DNA of 64,000 nucleotides from Onchocerca lupi (Eukaryota; Nematoda; Chromadorea; Rhabditida; Onchocercidae). Both the position numbers and the translations under genes were made by a program. The stretch's first letter is position 1, and the number at the start of each line of letters is the position of its first letter. The notes beneath the pieces were generated by a model. The model was not told the DNA's origin and ran no database searches. It was given only the letters and a program-made list of their open reading frames with translations. The stretch is from the NCBI GenBank assembly GCA_028564675.1, contig JAOVVO010000102.1, forward strand, positions 62,001-126,000. The letters are read 5' to 3'. Below, one piece after another: positions 63,201 to 64,000 of the stretch.

Positions 63201-64000
63201 TTTGAATTCATTTATAATAAATTCAAACTTTGATTGAGAAGAAAAAAATGTTAAGAAATAAAATATAATAATAGAAAAAAGCGATATAAAATAATTTATC
63301 AAATAACCTAGAATTCTGCGGTCCAGTACTGTCCTTATCATGACTTGAACTTGCTGATAATTGATTATCTTTGATAAGACCTGATTCCATACCCAATTGA
63401 TTTGCACATTCTTCTAAAAATTTCGAATATATTTTAAAACAAATAAAATGAATAAATAAAAAGATTTAACTATTTTTTTGATTATTAAAAAAAGAAAAAG
63501 GTCCCTTTTGTTTAGAAATAAACAAAAAATAATTTAATTGTAAAAAATAAGCAAGGCTCTCTTCTCTATACTATTCTATCCTTTTAATTTTGAGAAATAT
63601 CAGATCAATTTAATTGATAGTTTCAGTTAATCCAAATTATATGTTAAGGTCAGAAAAGGTCATCTCATTTCCTCTTTAATCATAACCTATTTTCGCTAAT
63701 ACACCCCTATTATTTTCATTCTCTACTGTGGTACCTTTGAATTAATTCTCTTTTAGTCCAGAAAAAAAAGGTAAGAACTGCCAATAGTTTAACCTTTGAC
63801 CTCTTTCAATGATCCATTTCTATTATTCATGAGCAAACAAATGGAACAATAGAAAAGTATTTATTTATTGCAATGCATTCAGAAAATTAATTATTATTTT
63901 CAAATGATATACATTAAATATCTGGAAGGAATCCGGATGTTCGTGCAAATAATTTTTCACAAGTTACGGTAAAGATTACTGTAAACAAAGCTTGTCTCAC
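51243..64000 (-). CDS. DDR: Discoidin domain receptor (DDR), predicted pseudokinase; 5' end outside window
   Basis: Sixteen firm exons, all phase-consistent: 63413-63308, 60674-60443, 59402-59255, 58629-58432, 58003-57909, 57222-57116, 56918-56809, 56567-56433, 56096-55939, 55705-55590, 54916-54782, 54630-54498, 54112-53877, 53375-53147, 52381-52232 and 51404-51243; about 815 aa in the window. The order is DDR-like. Discoidin (1-160) has LGMESG, SASSS, GAWCP, GGRGLEYAP and CMRVELYGC. The second jelly roll (165-330) has YDGAVG and WLLLSEI. One TM helix lies at 377-400. The juxtamembrane region has SPNAYR, close to the SNPAYR docking site. The kinase is at 545-805. DDRs are collagen receptors at the cell surface. 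Kinase: HGNLSANNC replaces HRDLATRNC, NFN replaces DFG, the glycine loop reads GDSRFG, alpha-C Glu appears to be Ile, and the activation-loop YY pair is missing; beta-3 Lys (VNK), DVWSFGV and RPTF are kept. A likely next exon ends at 63980. C. elegans has two paralogues; I cannot say which this is. Confidence 0.95.
52212..52238 (-). promoter_or_regulatory. Perfect 11-bp hairpin enclosing a DDR 5' splice site
   Basis: ATTAAAGGTCA (52212-52222) and TGACCTTTAAT (52228-52238) pair perfectly around a 5-base loop. In the transcript the exon end ATTAAAG and its GTCA donor (GU at 52231-52230) form one side of the stem. The hairpin also equals two AGGTCA half sites in inverted order. It might hide the donor from U1 snRNP; this is inference. 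Confidence 0.6.
53750..53887 (-). repeat. Copies of a DDR exon-donor junction in the adjoining intron
   Basis: The real junction (53859-53887; CTTATCATTGGCCTAAC|CTGTGCGATAA on the plus strand) is repeated at about 53750-53793 and 53817-53859 as CTTATCATTGATTTAAT|CTGTACGAT and TTATCATTGATCTAAT|CTGTATGAT. In both copies the donor GT reads AT on the sense strand. Confidence 0.65.
54131..54496. repeat. Intronic tandem duplication, about 165 bp unit
   Basis: The segment 54131-54298 is repeated at 54329-54496: TTTAAAAGAAAAAATA.., AAATGATCTATTGATCTATYGATTTATAAAT, TTGATATTGTAAATAT, CAAAATAAATTACCATTT and AACAATTAA.TAATAAAAT in order. The second copy ends at a DDR splice donor (exon 54498-54630). Confidence 0.7.
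54906..55290 (-). repeat. Copies of a DDR exon-acceptor junction in the upstream intron
   Basis: The real acceptor (exon end 54916, CATCATTG|CTAAAGATAAATTG on plus) is repeated at about 55025-55120 (CATATCATTG|CTAAAGATGAAATTG) and 55188-55290 (CATATCATTG|CTGAAGGAAAATTA), each followed by the same downstream words (AATCTCGGAACTGTTA type). Both copies keep the acceptor AG on the sense strand. Confidence 0.65.
58765..58850 (-). repeat. Copy of a DDR exon 5' edge with its acceptor
   Basis: CATCTTCCGATATTATATAAAACAGG..AGTTAATCTAGAATATTGAGCTTG repeats the real exon edge at 58598-58650 (CACCTTCCGGTATCGTATAGGA..TAGAACTTGATCTAAAATATTGAACC). The copy keeps CTAG at the acceptor position. It lies inside the intron between exons 58432-58629 and 59255-59402. 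Confidence 0.6.
58880..59115. repeat. Intronic tandem array of about 35 bp units with ACTGT..ACAGT arms
   Basis: Six or so units of the form ATACTGTTTC..T.GTACAGTAAATCGAAA. Each unit contains ACTGT and ACAGT, so each can fold as a small hairpin. In the DDR intron next to exon 59255-59402. Confidence 0.7.
60976..61066. repeat. Intronic short tandem repeat (TTTGGCTTGCATAAAATCTTAT type)
   Basis: Three copies of TATCATTTGGCTTGCATAAAATCTTAT-like sequence start near 60978, 61016 and 61043, the last one truncated. In the 2.6-kb DDR intron between 60674 and 63308; no coding features there. Confidence 0.6.
61070..63300. other. Remainder of the largest visible DDR intron
   Basis: A+T-rich intron DNA with imperfect internal repetition. 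Words such as ATTTGAAAATAATT.GAATT..GAACT.AATTT recur near 62560-62700, 62770-62830 and 62970-63020. No alternative exon could be phased to the neighbouring exons. Confidence 0.5.
63647..63802. promoter_or_regulatory. Nuclear-receptor motif pair: perfect DR4 and a DR1
   Basis: AGGTCA-GAAA-AGGTCA (63647-63662) is a perfect direct repeat spaced by four. TAACCT-T-TGACCT (63790-63802) is a DR1 in reverse orientation (AGGTCA-A-AGGTTA). Both lie in the region just 5' of the first firm DDR exon in the window, 128 bases apart. DR4 is the layout bound by TR/LXR/DAF-12-like receptors. Motif evidence only. Confidence 0.4.

Noticed and set aside
63913..64000. Minus-strand frame at the window end finishing ..SGFLPDI with stop, followed by AATAAA near 63860
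   Set aside because: It could be the 3' end of another gene, but another frame of the same stretch gives a donor at 63979 whose phase fits the first firm DDR exon (..VYK|ECANQLGM). Neither reading can be proven without the sequence beyond the window.

Overview
The window is eukaryotic. It is very A+T-rich, roughly three-quarters A+T by eye, with intron-split genes, GT..AG introns of about 65 to 2,760 nt, TTTTCAG/TTTTTAG acceptors just upstream of some start codons (as in SL trans-splicing), and long gene-poor spacers full of homopolymer runs and degenerate tandem repeats. The gene content (a PDF-2-type neuropeptide, a short cpf-2-like CstF-64, a discoidin domain receptor) and the intron sizes point to a nematode, most like a spirurid or filarial genome. 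I cannot name the species. No open reading frame of ordinary size is present because all coding sequence is split; every gene was assembled exon by exon, with all junctions phase-checked.

Layout. (1) 1-12.0 kb: no gene recognised; a (GAT)10 run, a CT/CA microsatellite block at 2.2-2.7 kb, and two direct copies of a dispersed repeat at 5.7-6.1 kb. (2) 12.04-14.58 kb, minus: six-exon GATAD1-like chromatin protein. (3) 14.6-15.9 kb: head-to-head promoter region with a GC-rich island holding an SL-RNA-like sequence. (4) 15.91-18.95 kb, plus: eight-exon CstF-64 (cpf-2/CSTF2). (5) 19.33-20.15 kb, minus: a three-exon PDF-2-type neuropeptide precursor of 88 aa, tail-to-tail with cpf-2. (6) 20.2-41.9 kb: gene desert of about 21.6 kb with local tandem duplications, a palindromic MITE-like element at 27.4 kb and a nuclear-receptor DR1 motif at 39.5 kb. 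(7) 41.87-44.31 kb, plus: four-exon, 182-aa four-helix membrane protein. (8) 44.6-51.1 kb: spacer with repeat arrays, a miRNA-sized hairpin and an inverted pair of the 5.7-kb repeat family. (9) 51.24 kb to the window end, minus: 16 firm exons (about 815 aa) of a discoidin domain receptor whose 5' end lies outside. Its kinase domain has Asn in place of both catalytic Asp residues (HGN for HRD, NFN for DFG), so it should be a pseudokinase.

The most notable points are the pseudokinase DDR, the neuropeptide gene that no long ORF would reveal, several introns of the DDR gene in which exon/intron junctions have been locally duplicated (some copies keep the splice AG), a DDR 5' splice site buried in a perfect 11-bp hairpin, and a GATAD1-like protein without the GATA zinc finger. 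The genes do not form an obvious pathway. CstF-64 acts in mRNA 3' processing, the GATAD1-like protein presumably in chromatin, PDF-2 in peptidergic signalling, and DDR in collagen/matrix sensing.
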